Below are positions 25,920 to 35,800 of a stretch of DNA of 42,484 nt, in pieces (the first letter of the stretch is position 1; the number at the start of each line of letters is the position of its first letter). The stretch lies in NCBI GenBank assembly GCA_964401455.1, contig CAYNYI010000009.1, forward strand, positions 1-42,484, in the 5' to 3' direction. A program made the translations under genes and the position numbers. Origin of the DNA: CAYNYI01 sp964401455 (GTDB lineage Bacteria > Fibrobacterota > OXYB2-FULL-49-7 > CAYNYI01). Under the pieces are notes generated by a model that worked only from the letters and a program-made list of their open reading frames with translations, ran no database searches and was not told the DNA's origin.

Positions 25920-26858
25920 TTAATACTTCAAGTATTTAAACAGTTCTCCGTCTGTTGATAACAGCAGCAGACTGTTTGAATCAAGAGTACTACCATATGT
26001 TTCCATAGTTTTCATAAAAGCATAAAAATCAGGATCACGTCTGTGAGCCGCAGAATATATTTCGGCTGCCACTGCGTCGGCTTCTCCTTTTATTTCCTGG
26101 GATTTACGGTATGCCTCAGATCTTATCTTTTTCAGCATCCTCTCCTTTTTACCCCTGATTTCCTCGCTCTTCCCGCTTCCTTCGCTACGGTATCGCTGTG
26201 CTATTCTCTGTCTTTCGGAAATCATCCGGTCATAGACTTTCGATCTTACTTTTTCTGAATAATTTATGCGTTTTACACGTATATCGACTATTTCTATCCC
26301 GTATTCTTCCGCTCCTACTGCTGACTTTCTCAATATTTCCTTGATTATAGCTTCTCTTCCGAATTTAACCTCTTCATCTATTTTACTGGTATCAACAACA
26401 TTAGTATTTATCTTTTCAAGATTAAGTTCTTTATTCGATGTACGCACAATCTCTATCAGGTGATAATTAGCCACGGCATTTCTGGTTTCTCCGTCTATGA
26501 TGTCGTCAAGTCGTGTCTGTGCTCCCATTTCATCCCTGACTGTCTGAAAAAACATAAGCGGATCTTTTATACGCCATCTGGCATACGAATTTACCCAAAT
26601 ATATTTTTTATCCCTTGTAGGAATCTGATTCGCGTCTCCGTCCCATTCCAGCCAGCGCTTATCGAAGTAATTCACCTTCTGAATGAAAGGTGTTTTAACC
26701 TTGAGACCAGGCTCTTTTACCGCTTCTCCGACCGGTTTCCCGAATTGAGTGATAACCGCCTGCTCTGTTTCCCTCACGATATACAATGAGGAAAAGGCCG
26801 TAATCAGAAAAAGGATTATCACCACTGCCGATATTGTTTTTTTTGTATTACTGTCCAT
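25920..26858 (-). CDS. hflC: HflC, SPFH-domain modulator of FtsH
   Basis: Partner of HflK in the HflKC complex that surrounds the membrane protease FtsH. 312 residues. One N-terminal membrane helix (about 9-30) precedes an SPFH/band-7 domain beginning VRETEQAVITQFGKPVG, with WLEWDGDANQIPTRDKKYI as a characteristic HflC stretch. A charged helical C-terminal part (RISERQRIAQRYRSEG-like region) follows. Start ATG 26858, with GGAG upstream, 19 bases after hflK. Together they form the usual hflK-hflC pair, with the membrane-external face carrying the SPFH ring. Confidence 0.93.
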   Translation of the reverse strand: MDSNTKKTISAVVIILFLITAFSSLYIVRETEQAVITQFGKPVGEAVKEPGLKVKTPFIQKVNYFDKRWLEWDGDANQIPTRDKKYIWVNSYARWRIKDPLMFFQTVRDEMGAQTRLDDIIDGETRNAVANYHLIEIVRTSNKELNLEKINTNVVDTSKIDEEVKFGREAIIKEILRKSAVGAEEYGIEIVDIRVKRINYSEKVRSKVYDRMISERQRIAQRYRSEGSGKSEEIRGKKERMLKKIRSEAYRKSQEIKGEADAVAAEIYSAAHRRDPDFYAFMKTMETYGSTLDSNSLLLLSTDGELFKYLKY

Positions 26859-26877
26859 TTTATTTATATCTCCGTTT

Positions 26878-27843
26878 CTATTTTTTCAAATCCAAAAAAG
26901 GAATCATATTCTGTTGTTTTTCATCAATGATTATTTTCTGTTTAATCCGGGGCAGTATTTCCTTCATCGTTTCAAGAAAAATCCGTTTTTTCACAACACG
27001 ACCGCCTTTGCGGTATTCATTATAAACTGCCGAAAACCTTTTAACATCTCCCTGCGCCTCGTTTATTCTTGCAAGTTTATAACCCTCTGCCTCCTGTAGA
27101 ATCGCTTTAGCCTCGCCTTCGGCTTTCGGTATCTCACGGTTGTATGTTCCATATGCCTCGTTTATCATCTTTTCCTTTTCCTGTAGGGACTGGTTTACAT
27201 CATTGTAAGAAGGCTTTACAGGATCCGGGGGGTTAACATCCTGCAAGACAACCAGCTTTACATCTATGCCTGTGTCATATTGCCTGCACAATTCCTGGAG
27301 TCTTTGTTTTGCTTTTACAGAAATTTTTTCTCTTCCCACCGTCAATACGTCTGAGACACTGTGATCTCCCACAACCTCCCTCATAGCCGCTTCAGACATA
27401 TTGCGGAAAGTTTCTTCGACATTTCTTACCTGGAATAAGTATTTAAACGGGTCGCTGATTTTGTATTGGACTATCCATTCTACAACGGCACAATTAAGGT
27501 CGCCTGTGAGCATAAGGGCCTCAGACTCGGCTTGTCGGCTTTCATCTGCGTATTTTGTCTGTACTCCGGCTCTCATCGTCTTGAATCCGAATTCCTGTTT
27601 CAGCCGCCGTTCCACAGGTACTTTAATTACTTCTTCAACACCCAGAGGGAGTTTGAAATTAAGTCCGGGCCCAGAAGTGCGCACATATTTTCCGAAACGG
27701 AGCACAATGGCAACCTGTTCCGGATCCACAGTATAGAAAGAAGTGAAAATAAATGAAAGTAGAACTATTCCAACTATTACAAACAGGGCATTTTTGCCTG
27801 TTACACTGTTTAGGTTTTTAAACTTTTCAAACTCTGTCGCCAT
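26878..27843 (-). CDS. hflK: HflK, SPFH-domain modulator of FtsH
   Basis: 321 residues. A single membrane helix (about 18-38) is followed by an SPFH domain starting FYTVDPEQVAIVLRFGKYV and then DVNPPDPVKPSYNDVNQSLQ, a family hallmark. Glu/Ala-rich helices close the protein. It lacks the Gly/Pro-rich cytoplasmic extension found at the N-terminus of proteobacterial HflK, having only about 17 residues before the helix. Start ATG 27843 has AGGAGG. The upstream 259 bases, shared with the divergent receiver gene, hold the regulatory region of both. Confidence 0.93.
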   Translation of the reverse strand: MATEFEKFKNLNSVTGKNALFVIVGIVLLSFIFTSFYTVDPEQVAIVLRFGKYVRTSGPGLNFKLPLGVEEVIKVPVERRLKQEFGFKTMRAGVQTKYADESRQAESEALMLTGDLNCAVVEWIVQYKISDPFKYLFQVRNVEETFRNMSEAAMREVVGDHSVSDVLTVGREKISVKAKQRLQELCRQYDTGIDVKLVVLQDVNPPDPVKPSYNDVNQSLQEKEKMINEAYGTYNREIPKAEGEAKAILQEAEGYKLARINEAQGDVKRFSAVYNEYRKGGRVVKKRIFLETMKEILPRIKQKIIIDEKQQNMIPFLDLKK

Positions 27844-28028
27844 CAGGCCTCCTGTAAAAGGATTGAGTTAATTGATTAATTGTCCGCAATATATGTACCG
27901 AATAAATGACTCGGCTCAAAAGATGTGATTTAAGCCATTTGATCTCTGTGGCTAATATAAGTAATTACTGATTTTGAGAATATGTTTTTCATTTGTGGAA
28001 AGGTGTCATCAGCCAATGTTATTAATTT

Positions 28029-28042
28029 TCAATAATTATTGA
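28029..28042. promoter_or_regulatory. Perfect 14-base palindrome upstream of the receiver gene
   Basis: TCAATAATTATTGA is its own reverse complement, 60 bases before the start of the receiver-domain gene in the divergent intergenic region. It could be an operator, but its AT-richness makes chance occurrence quite possible. Confidence 0.2.
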
Positions 28043-28102
28043 TATTTTCTATGGCAGGGTATTTGCTTACCTTTAAATGATTTTAAATACCATGGAGATG
28101 CT

Positions 28103-28492
28103 TTGGCGTTAAAAAAAATTCTGATTGTTGAAAATGAAATAACCCTTCTTTTTGCTTACCGAAAACTCATAGATTTCAATAATCTTGAAACCTATAATAC
28201 CGGTTCCCTTGAAGATGCGCGGCTTTTAATAAAAAAAAATGAATTTGATGCGGTTATCACCGATTTAAATCTCGACGGCACCGGTAATATGGATGGATTC
28301 GAAGTTGTGAAAGCTGTGAAAAAGACTAATCCTGATGCCATCTGTATTGTTATTTCCGCTTACAATGAAGATTACCTTGTTGAAAAGTCCATGGATGTCG
28401 GAGCGGAAATTTTTCTTGAAAAACCTGTATCATTTATCGACCTGAAAAAGCTGTTGGCTGAAAAGATGGGGCTTCAAAACAATGTGCCTTAG
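28103..28492 (+). CDS. Single-domain response regulator (receiver only)
   Basis: 129-residue CheY-like receiver with no output domain. Phosphoacceptor Asp54 (VITDLNLDG), Ser85 (ISAY) and Lys107 (LEKPV) are in place. The usual acidic pair near residue 10 appears as E10-N-E12. The start is TTG 28103, with GGAG six bases upstream; the nearby ATGs (28092, 28098) run into a stop. It is convergent with a histidine kinase whose stop lies two bases away, so they may be partners, although they are not co-transcribed. Confidence 0.85.
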   Translation: MALKKILIVENEITLLFAYRKLIDFNNLETYNTGSLEDARLLIKKNEFDAVITDLNLDGTGNMDGFEVVKAVKKTNPDAICIVISAYNEDYLVEKSMDVGAEIFLEKPVSFIDLKKLLAEKMGLQNNVP

Positions 28493-28494
28493 TC

Positions 28495-30576
28495 TTAATC
28501 GCTTTCTTCAGATGGTATAACAACCTCCATAACAAGCCCGTTACCATCTTTTCTGTTGAACGCTCTTATCCTGCCCCCATGAAGTTCAATTATGTGTTTG
28601 ACAATGCTAAGGCCAAGCCCGGTACCTTCTTTTCTTGTGGTAAAGAAGGGGTCAAAAATCTTTCCTATATTCTCTTCCTCAACGCCGGGCCCCATGTCTG
28701 AAACTCTTATTACAGTCTGAATTCCGTTTATTACATTACATTCAAGTACGACCAGGCCTTTCTCCGGACTATGCTGGCAGGCATTCTCAAGAAGGTTCAA
28801 GAATACCTGCTGCATCTTCATCTCATTTACTTTAATCGAAATCCGGTCGCTGAAAACACCATTTATAAATTCTGTTCTGCAATTTCTGTTGTTTACACCC
28901 GGGCTACTCCATTCCGAATGAAGGTTCTGTACAAATTTTTTGAGATTCATTTTTTTCAGGCTGTTTTTGTCTATAGGCTTACCCATATTCAGCAGATCTT
29001 TCATTAGGTTGGAAAGTCTGTTGATCTGGCTGTGTATGTGGTCTATATATTCGGAGTATCGGTCATAAATTCCGTCATCCGAAAGTTCCGCAAAAAGAGC
29101 GTCATTCAATGATAATATCGAATTAAGAGGGTTCCGTACTTCGTGCGCAACCCCGGAAACCATTCTGCTAAGCATCCTGATCCTTTTATTTCTGTGGATT
29201 TCCCTTTCCAGTTTTTCCCGGTAATATTCAGCTGAAAGGTATTTTGAGGTAACTTCAATAAGCGCTTTTTCCGAGGTTCCAAAGCCCTCTTTTTTTGCGA
29301 GACCAACACAGATTGCCCCGGCGGCTTCTTTTTTGAATGTGACTATCGGAAAAACAGCGGTGTATTTATGGCTTATGCCGTCTTTGGAACAAGGCGAGTC
29401 TTTATCTGAAAAAACCGGAATTTTTTGTTTCATCGCCTCTTTAAAAAGACCGCATTCATTGAAGTCTTCTTTGTCGCGTGAATGTTCCTCCCCTTCGAAT
29501 ACCCGGGCGGCTGTCATAAGACTGCCGTCTTTTTTTATAAGAATACACACATAACAGGCACCGAGGCGATCATAAATAGAAAATGCGGCGGATTTGCATA
29601 GGTCCTCGATACTTTCACGGTAACCCGTTGCCATTTTATAAATATCCTCAAGTACTTTATCACGGTCAACAAGCTTTTTCCGCACTTCTTCTTTTTCTTT
29701 TTTCTGTACGCTGAGTTCTATATTTTTTTCTTTTAGAAAAGTTTCTCTGTCAACAATTTCTCCTTCAAGCTTTTTACTTTTGCTTAGGAGCTGTTCTTTC
29801 GCGGCAGAAAGATTCCTGAAATAAATGGTGGCCGGCTTAACAAGGCCGTTTTCTATAACGGCCTTGTACATAAAAAAATAAGAAAAGATTTTTATAATAT
29901 GACCAAACATGTTGTAGAGTGAATATGGTCCTTTATAAAAGGTGAAAATAATTTCTGCTGAAGCAGCGAGAAGTATTGAGAATTGCAAAAAAACATATAT
30001 TTTACCCTCGAAAAGTTTCCTCTTACTGTAAAGCCCCCAAGCCCCTGCAAAAAGCATCAAACATATAAGGTATTCGGAGTAAATTTTAAAAGGAGTAAGG
30101 CCTGATTCTACGGTGAAGCAATCGGGAAAATTGCCATAGTAAAAAAGGCCGGTTATAATCAAGGAGTAGGCTGCCCCTGCGGAAAAAATATAATAGATAT
30201 TTGTTTTTCTGTCAGTAAAATAAGCTGCCGAAACAAACGCCGCAGCCTGAAGAAACCTACCCGCTATCCACAGGAAGGCAGCGGCGTTTGTTCCGGAATA
30301 AGCGGAAGACTTCATTCCTTTGTATAGAAGAGTATGTAAAAGATCTATATTCGCTACGAATAACAAAAGCACACCAAGTATAAGAAAATATCCGTTATCG
30401 AGTATTTTCCTCATGTTCCAGACATTCAAAAATATCGAAGCGGCTATTATTATGCTGAATATTTCCGCATAAGCATGAAACAGCAGGTAGTCTACACGGC
30501 TTAATCCGAAAAGCGCCGCAAAGATAAAAAAAGTGGTTGCAAAAGACGAAATCTTTATCTGATTAAATATATTCAT
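28495..30576 (-). CDS. Hybrid-free sensor histidine kinase: MASE3, GAF, HisKA, HATPase
   Basis: 693 residues. Residues 1-245 form about seven membrane helices of the MASE3 type (SRVDYLLFHAYAEIFSIIIA, then NIDLLHTLLYKGM). A coiled coil (about 255-310) leads to a GAF-like domain (about 315-455). The phosphoacceptor His is in GVAHEVRNPLNS (near residue 475). The ATPase part has NLLENACQHS, DMGPGV and GTGLGLSIVKHI. It autophosphorylates in response to a membrane or cytoplasmic ligand not identifiable here. The ATG lacks a ribosome binding site and sits eight bases after a TATATT. The convergent receiver gene is the only visible candidate partner. Confidence 0.9.
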   Translation of the reverse strand: MNIFNQIKISSFATTFFIFAALFGLSRVDYLLFHAYAEIFSIIIAASIFLNVWNMRKILDNGYFLILGVLLLFVANIDLLHTLLYKGMKSSAYSGTNAAAFLWIAGRFLQAAAFVSAAYFTDRKTNIYYIFSAGAAYSLIITGLFYYGNFPDCFTVESGLTPFKIYSEYLICLMLFAGAWGLYSKRKLFEGKIYVFLQFSILLAASAEIIFTFYKGPYSLYNMFGHIIKIFSYFFMYKAVIENGLVKPATIYFRNLSAAKEQLLSKSKKLEGEIVDRETFLKEKNIELSVQKKEKEEVRKKLVDRDKVLEDIYKMATGYRESIEDLCKSAAFSIYDRLGACYVCILIKKDGSLMTAARVFEGEEHSRDKEDFNECGLFKEAMKQKIPVFSDKDSPCSKDGISHKYTAVFPIVTFKKEAAGAICVGLAKKEGFGTSEKALIEVTSKYLSAEYYREKLEREIHRNKRIRMLSRMVSGVAHEVRNPLNSILSLNDALFAELSDDGIYDRYSEYIDHIHSQINRLSNLMKDLLNMGKPIDKNSLKKMNLKKFVQNLHSEWSSPGVNNRNCRTEFINGVFSDRISIKVNEMKMQQVFLNLLENACQHSPEKGLVVLECNVINGIQTVIRVSDMGPGVEEENIGKIFDPFFTTRKEGTGLGLSIVKHIIELHGGRIRAFNRKDGNGLVMEVVIPSEESD

Positions 30577-30584
30577 AGTACCAG

Positions 30585-30590
30585 AATATA
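30585..30590 (-). promoter_or_regulatory. Candidate -10 box for a leaderless histidine-kinase transcript
   Basis: On the minus strand TATATT ends eight bases before the ATG at 30576, and the intervening bases (CTGGTACT) contain no Shine-Dalgarno. A weak -35 (TTTTCT) is at about 18 bases. This is the same arrangement as before several plus-strand genes. Confidence 0.35.
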
Positions 30591-30639
30591 ATTAATTTTA
30601 GCGGCCGGAGAAAAGAAAGGTACACTTTTTGCGGCGTTC

Positions 30640-30668
30640 CTGACGTAATGACTTTTTAAGCATATAAT
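30640..30668 (+). promoter_or_regulatory. Promoter of the D-lactate dehydrogenase gene
   Basis: CTGACG (30640-30645), a 17-base spacer and TATAAT (30663-30668) form a sigma-70-type promoter. It would give a leader of roughly 30 bases containing the GGAGG ribosome binding site before ATG 30705. The -35 matches 4 of 6 consensus bases. Confidence 0.45.
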
Positions 30669-30704
30669 TTTAAATTTTGAGAATATATTCTTCGGAGGCG
30701 AAAA

Positions 30705-31754
30705 ATGAAAACCAGAATAGCGTTTTTTGATACAAAACCTTATGACAAAGAGTTTTTTGAGAAAGAAAATCAAAATTACGGGTTTGAGATTAAATTTCTT
30801 CCGGGACATCTTAACCCGGATACCGCTGAGCTCTGCAGAGGTGCCGACACAGTCTGTGCTTTTGTCAACGATGATGTAGGCGCGGAAGTGATAAAGAAAA
30901 TGCATTCTGAATTCGGAGTTAAGCTTGTAGCCATGAGATGCGCCGGATACAATAATGTGGACCTTAAAGAGGCCTATGAGAAAGTACATGTAGTTAGAGT
31001 TCCATCATACTCTCCACCGGCTGTAGCTGAACATACCATGGCCCTGATACTGGGTTTGAACCGTAAAACACACAAAGCATACAGCCGCGTACGTGACAAT
31101 AACTTCAGTATTAACGGGCTTCTCGGCTTTGATCTCGCAGGTAAAAAAGCGGGCGTGATAGGTACAGGGCAAATAGGACGTGAAGTAATAAAAAGGATGA
31201 AGGGTTTTGATCTTGAAGTCCTGGCTTATGACCCAAAGCCGGATGCAGATTATGCAAAAAAAACCGGAATAGAATACACGGATATTGATAAAGTCTTCCG
31301 GGAATCAGATATATTGAGTCTTCATTGCCCGCTTACCCCGGAGAATGTCCATCTGATAAATTCGGAAAGCATATCAAAAATGAAGGACGGTGTGATGTTA
31401 ATAAACACCGGACGCGGAAAACTTATTAACTCCAAGGACTTGATCGAGGGTCTTAAATCCGGTAAAATCGGATATGCGGGTCTTGATGTTTATGAAGAAG
31501 AAGACAGGTACTTCTTCGAGGATTTTTCCGGAAGCGTTATACAGGACGATATCCTTGCAAGGCTCATAACATTTCCAAATGTACTCATAACCTCTCATCA
31601 GGGCTTTTTTACAAAGGAAGCTCTCCAGAATATCGCATCGACGACATTAAAGAACATTCAGGACTTTGTCGAAGACCGGTTTCTGGAAAACGAAATCTGC
31701 TACAGGTGCAACCGAAAGGAATGTCGGAGGGAAAAAGAAGGTAAATGCTTCTAA
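30705..31754 (+). CDS. ldhA: D-lactate dehydrogenase (D-2-hydroxyacid dehydrogenase family)
   Basis: NAD-dependent interconversion of pyruvate and D-lactate, a fermentative enzyme. 349 residues with MRCAGYNNVDL (residues 77-87), SYSPPAVAEHTMALIL (about 101-116), the Rossmann motif GTGQIG (153-158), and LINTGRG and ITSHQGF, which carry the catalytic Arg and His. The last 18 residues add C-x2-C-x4-C-x7-C (Cys332, 335, 340, 348), an extra not needed for the core fold. Start ATG 30705 follows GGAGG. The sequence fits LdhA better than other 2-hydroxyacid dehydrogenases, but related specificities are possible. Confidence 0.88.
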   Translation: MKTRIAFFDTKPYDKEFFEKENQNYGFEIKFLPGHLNPDTAELCRGADTVCAFVNDDVGAEVIKKMHSEFGVKLVAMRCAGYNNVDLKEAYEKVHVVRVPSYSPPAVAEHTMALILGLNRKTHKAYSRVRDNNFSINGLLGFDLAGKKAGVIGTGQIGREVIKRMKGFDLEVLAYDPKPDADYAKKTGIEYTDIDKVFRESDILSLHCPLTPENVHLINSESISKMKDGVMLINTGRGKLINSKDLIEGLKSGKIGYAGLDVYEEEDRYFFEDFSGSVIQDDILARLITFPNVLITSHQGFFTKEALQNIASTTLKNIQDFVEDRFLENEICYRCNRKECRREKEGKCF

Positions 31755-31775
31755 AAAGGTTTAAAAAATAAAAAA

Positions 31776-31847
31776 AGGCGACATCCAGATTCGAACTGGA
31801 GAATAGAGCTTTTGCAGAGCCCCGCCTTACCACTTGGCTATGTCGCC
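31776..31847 (-). tRNA. tRNA-Cys (anticodon GCA)
   Basis: 72 bases on the minus strand. The acceptor arms GGCGACA and TGTCGCC pair fully, the D arm is GCCAAGTGGTAAGGC, and the anticodon loop CTGCAAA sits on a GGGCT/AGCTC stem with one G-T pair. The T arm reads TCCAG-TTCGAAT-CTGGA. The discriminator is T, as expected for tRNA-Cys. CCA is not encoded. A T-rich run follows the 3' end. Confidence 0.95.
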
Positions 31848-31863
31848 TTTTTCTGCCCAAAAA

Positions 31864-31891
31864 GATATATCTTTTTTATCTTTCAAGTCAA
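31864..31891 (-). promoter_or_regulatory. Promoter of tRNA-Cys
   Basis: On the minus strand TTGACT (31891-31886), a 16-base spacer and TATATC (31869-31864) place the start point near 31857, about ten bases before the mature tRNA 5' end. The -10 lies within an 18-base perfect palindrome, AAAAAGATATATCTTTTT (31859-31876), which may be incidental. Confidence 0.6.
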
Positions 31892-32077
31892 TCTTTATTA
31901 CTAAAAATTACCTCATATTGAACCTTTGACCTCGAAAAAGGCTCTTAATTCATAATCCATCCTTTTAAGCAGTCATCTTTTTTATTTGCTTTATATAATT
32001 CAGAATAGTTATTTATTCAGCTATATGCCTTATTCCTATGCCTGAAAAACTCGAATTATTAAAAGGAGACATATTAG

Positions 32078-32836
32078 ATGAGGACTGTCTTAATCCTGAC
32101 TCTTATGATTTTTCTGCCTGTTTTCTCAGACACCGCGGAAAACGTCGAAAAGCCGTCGCAGAGGCGTGAAAATATCGCTATTATAGATATGGATGCCAGA
32201 GCGGTATCCGAAAATGAGGCTCTTTCAATTACCGATGAACTCAGAACCCAGGTACACAAAACAAGAAAATTCAAGGTTATTGAAAGAAACCGTATGCAGG
32301 AAATTCTGAAAGAACAGGGCTTTCAGCAAAGCGGGGCCTGCACTTCCAATGAATGCATGGTTGAAATGGGGCAGCTTATCGGTGTAGAAAAGATAATAAC
32401 AGGAAGTATAGGAAAAGTCGGGACACTCTTTATACTTTCCGTAAGGCTTATAGATGTAGGTACAGGTGAGATAATAAAAGATGTTACCGAAAAGCATAAA
32501 GGAGCTGTTGAGGATCTGGTATTAACAGCGGTACAGTCTATAGCTGAAAAACTTGCCGGGAATCCCGGAGCCGTAAAAACAAAAACCGCGGAAAGTAAAG
32601 GCGGGGGAATAAAAAAATGGTCGGCTTTTCTTGTTTCGGCTGCTGCGGGAGGGGCCGCATTTTATTTTAATACTTCAGCCGATAAATATTATCAGGAATA
32701 TAATGACCTTAACTATGGCGATAATTTCAAAGCAAAAAAAGATGAAATTAAAAGTGCTGAGAATATGAGGAATATTTCAATAGGTATTTGTGTTACAGCT
32801 CTTTTCCCCGCTGTTTATTTATCATTAAGGGAGTAA
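32078..32836 (+). CDS. CsgG/LpoB-like exported protein
   Basis: 252 residues. Signal peptide about 1-18, then an ENIAIIDMDARAVSENEA domain start, LRTQVHKTRKFKVIERNRM, and a Cys pair in GACTSNECMVEMGQLIGV leading to KIITGSIGKVG. These belong to the CsgG/curli-assembly-like fold found in many secreted or periplasmic proteins. A hydrophobic stretch (FLVSAAAGGAAFYF) and a second near the C-terminus suggest membrane attachment. The ATG follows AGGAG. The large lipoprotein starts directly after its stop, so the two are probably co-expressed; a shared role in envelope display is inferred. Confidence 0.7.
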   Translation: MRTVLILTLMIFLPVFSDTAENVEKPSQRRENIAIIDMDARAVSENEALSITDELRTQVHKTRKFKVIERNRMQEILKEQGFQQSGACTSNECMVEMGQLIGVEKIITGSIGKVGTLFILSVRLIDVGTGEIIKDVTEKHKGAVEDLVLTAVQSIAEKLAGNPGAVKTKTAESKGGGIKKWSAFLVSAAAGGAAFYFNTSADKYYQEYNDLNYGDNFKAKKDEIKSAENMRNISIGICVTALFPAVYLSLRE

Positions 32837-35800
32837 ATGATGAGAATTTTACTGAGCGGCGTACTTTTTTTTATAATTCTTATTTCATGTACCGAATATG
32901 AATACACTAATCCTGCAGATCCTGAATCTTCGGAATTTATTCCGGATAATGAGCCTCCCCTGTTCCTGACCGAACCCGGAGATATTCTCGATTCTGTTAC
33001 ATTCAATCATGAATATATTGATTCTGTTATGGCTGAAGACCCGGAAGAAGAAGATATCAGCTACAATCTTGTGAAAAAGCCTTCCGGTATGGAGAATTAC
33101 GGCGGGAAGGTCCGCTGGACACCCGGAGGGTCCGATACCGGCACTCATAAAATCATTTTAGAAGCTGATGACGGAGATAAAAAAGATTCAATAGAATGGG
33201 AAATCACAGTATTTAATATTTCTCCTGTTATTTTGACTGATAAGTCAGTCGCTGATACTGTAACTATAAACAGTCAATACCGGGATACCCTTTCCGCCTA
33301 TGACACAAACGCTACTGAACTTTCATGGTCTCTAAACGATGGCCCTTCCGAGGCTCTTATGTCCGATTCTGTTCTTTTCTGGATACCCGGAGCGAGTGAT
33401 ACAGGAAGCCATGCTTTTAGTATTGCCGTAGAAGACGGGTACGGAGGAATTGACTCTGTATCTTTTGATATTATTGTTATAAACAGGACAATTCCGAAAA
33501 TAACGGATATAAAACTGGATCATGGCAACCTTCAGTATGAACCCGCTTTTAATCCGGGAGTTTTTTCTTATAATCTTGAAGTTCAGAATACCAGAACTTC
33601 CGTAATAGTCACTCCGTACAGTAATGTAAGCAATCATGACATAATGATTAACTCTCAGATAATACCTGCCGGCAACAACTCTAATCCGATAGCTCTGAAT
33701 ACCGGAGTAAACAAAATTTATATAAGGTTTATATCTCCGGATGGCGATACTCTCGATACCTACGATATGAATATCATGAGAAGGGAACCTGTCTCTTCGG
33801 ACAATGCGGACCTTTTAAGTATGAATATCGCAAGTGACATTATCCTGACCCCGTCATTTGATCCGGATTCTCTTAATTACGCGGCTTCCGTTCCTAATAG
33901 TCGAGAAAGCATATCCGTTCATTTTACCCCTGAGAATTCAGGTGCCTCGATACAGGCTGATCTGGACGGCGCTGCTTTGCAAATTTCAAACGGCAGTACT
34001 TCAGCCTTCGTTATTCAGGAAGGTCAAAATACCATTACAATTTCGGTTACTTCCGAAGATGGAACAGTAAACAAAGATTATGAAATAATTGTCAGCAGGG
34101 CGCTTCCCCCTTCCGATGATGATGCCGGGCTTTTCGCATTGAATATTTCTGCAGGGGCTTTGGAACCGCAATTCAATCCTGAAACTACCGATTATGTAGA
34201 TTCTGTTTCCTATTCTGTTGAATCAGTGGATATCCGTCCTGTACTAAACGACAATGAAGCCTCACTGACAATAAACGGTTCTCCCAACGAAGGAGACGGG
34301 AATGACTCATACATAATGAATCTGAACACCGGCAGTAACGAGGTTACCATAATAGTAACCGCCCTGGACGAGGTCACAAAACGGACTTATACAATTGATG
34401 TAATCAGACTTCAGAATACAGAATCTACACTTTCAGCATTATCTGTACTTGACGGTCTTCAACTAAGCCCCTCCTTTTCTCCCTCGGTTACGGAATACAC
34501 TGTGGCTCTTGAGGAAAACACAGACTCTTTAAGGATACAGGCTTCTCCAAAGTCCGATCTTGCTTCTTTGAAAATCGATGGAAACCCGGCTATTGAAGGG
34601 GAAACATATACCGTTAGAAACCTCACGGACGGGCAGGAAGTTAAAATAAAGGCAACGGCTCAGGATACATCGGTATCTACAACATATACAATTACTGTAA
34701 ATTATCTCGCCGCGGATGAGGCCCGTCTTGCCTCATGTGATATCAGCGGAGTAATAGATTCTGTTGAGGGAAACGACACCTCTGCCCTCTCATTTAATCC
34801 GGACACTACCGAATACAACATAGTTGTTCCTTATTCTGAGGATTCTCTCGTTTTTACTTTATCCCCAATGGATGTGGATAATGCCTCAATAGAATACGGT
34901 TCAAATACATATAACGGTACTTCGGAAATACATGCAGGGCCTCTTTTAGTCGGCTCAAATGAAGTTGTCTTTACCGTGACAGCTGCCGATAATCAGACTA
35001 CGGTATCATATGTATTCAACATTAAAAGACAGGCTGCAAGTAATAACGCTTATCTTTTGAGTCTTGATGCCGTGAACCCGGAAACCGGAACAAATCTGGC
35101 TGTTTCTCCGGTTTTCTCTCCGGAAAGTTTGTCTTATACTGTTGAATTGACGGAAGAAATCGACAGCGTTGAGGTATTTCCCACATCAGAAAACGAAAAT
35201 TCAACTATAATAATAAACGGTAACGATACCGCTGTTTCAGGTGAGAAGACCGCAGTTCAGATTACTTCCGGGACTTCTTCCACAATTCAGATAGAGGTTA
35301 TTTCTGAAAGCGCAAATAATGTAAATCTCTATGAGCTTACGGTAATGCCTCCTCCATCAAGTAATGCGACACTTTCCGATCTTTTGCTGGAAGGTTACAC
35401 GATAAATTTTTCTTCTTCAGCCACGGCATACAATATTGATCTTCTTTCCGACAGTTCTCAGGTTACGCTTACTCCCACAGTATCCGACCCATCCGCCTCT
35501 CTCAGTGTTGACGGAAGCATCGCCCAGAGCGGATCACCTGTATCGGTGTCTATACCTCTCAGTACAGGAGAGCCGTATGACATTTTTATAGAGGTTGAGA
35601 CTGAAGACGGTACTGTCAACAGCTATAAAATAACTGTTATTCCTCCATCTGATAATTCTTATTTAAATTCTTTGGTTATTGAAGGCTATACGATTAATTT
35701 TGATTCAGCTGCATTGAACTATGCGATTGATCTTCTGCCAGGGAGCACTTCAGTTACCATAACCGCTGAACCGAGCCACGGGGCCGCCACCATGACAATA

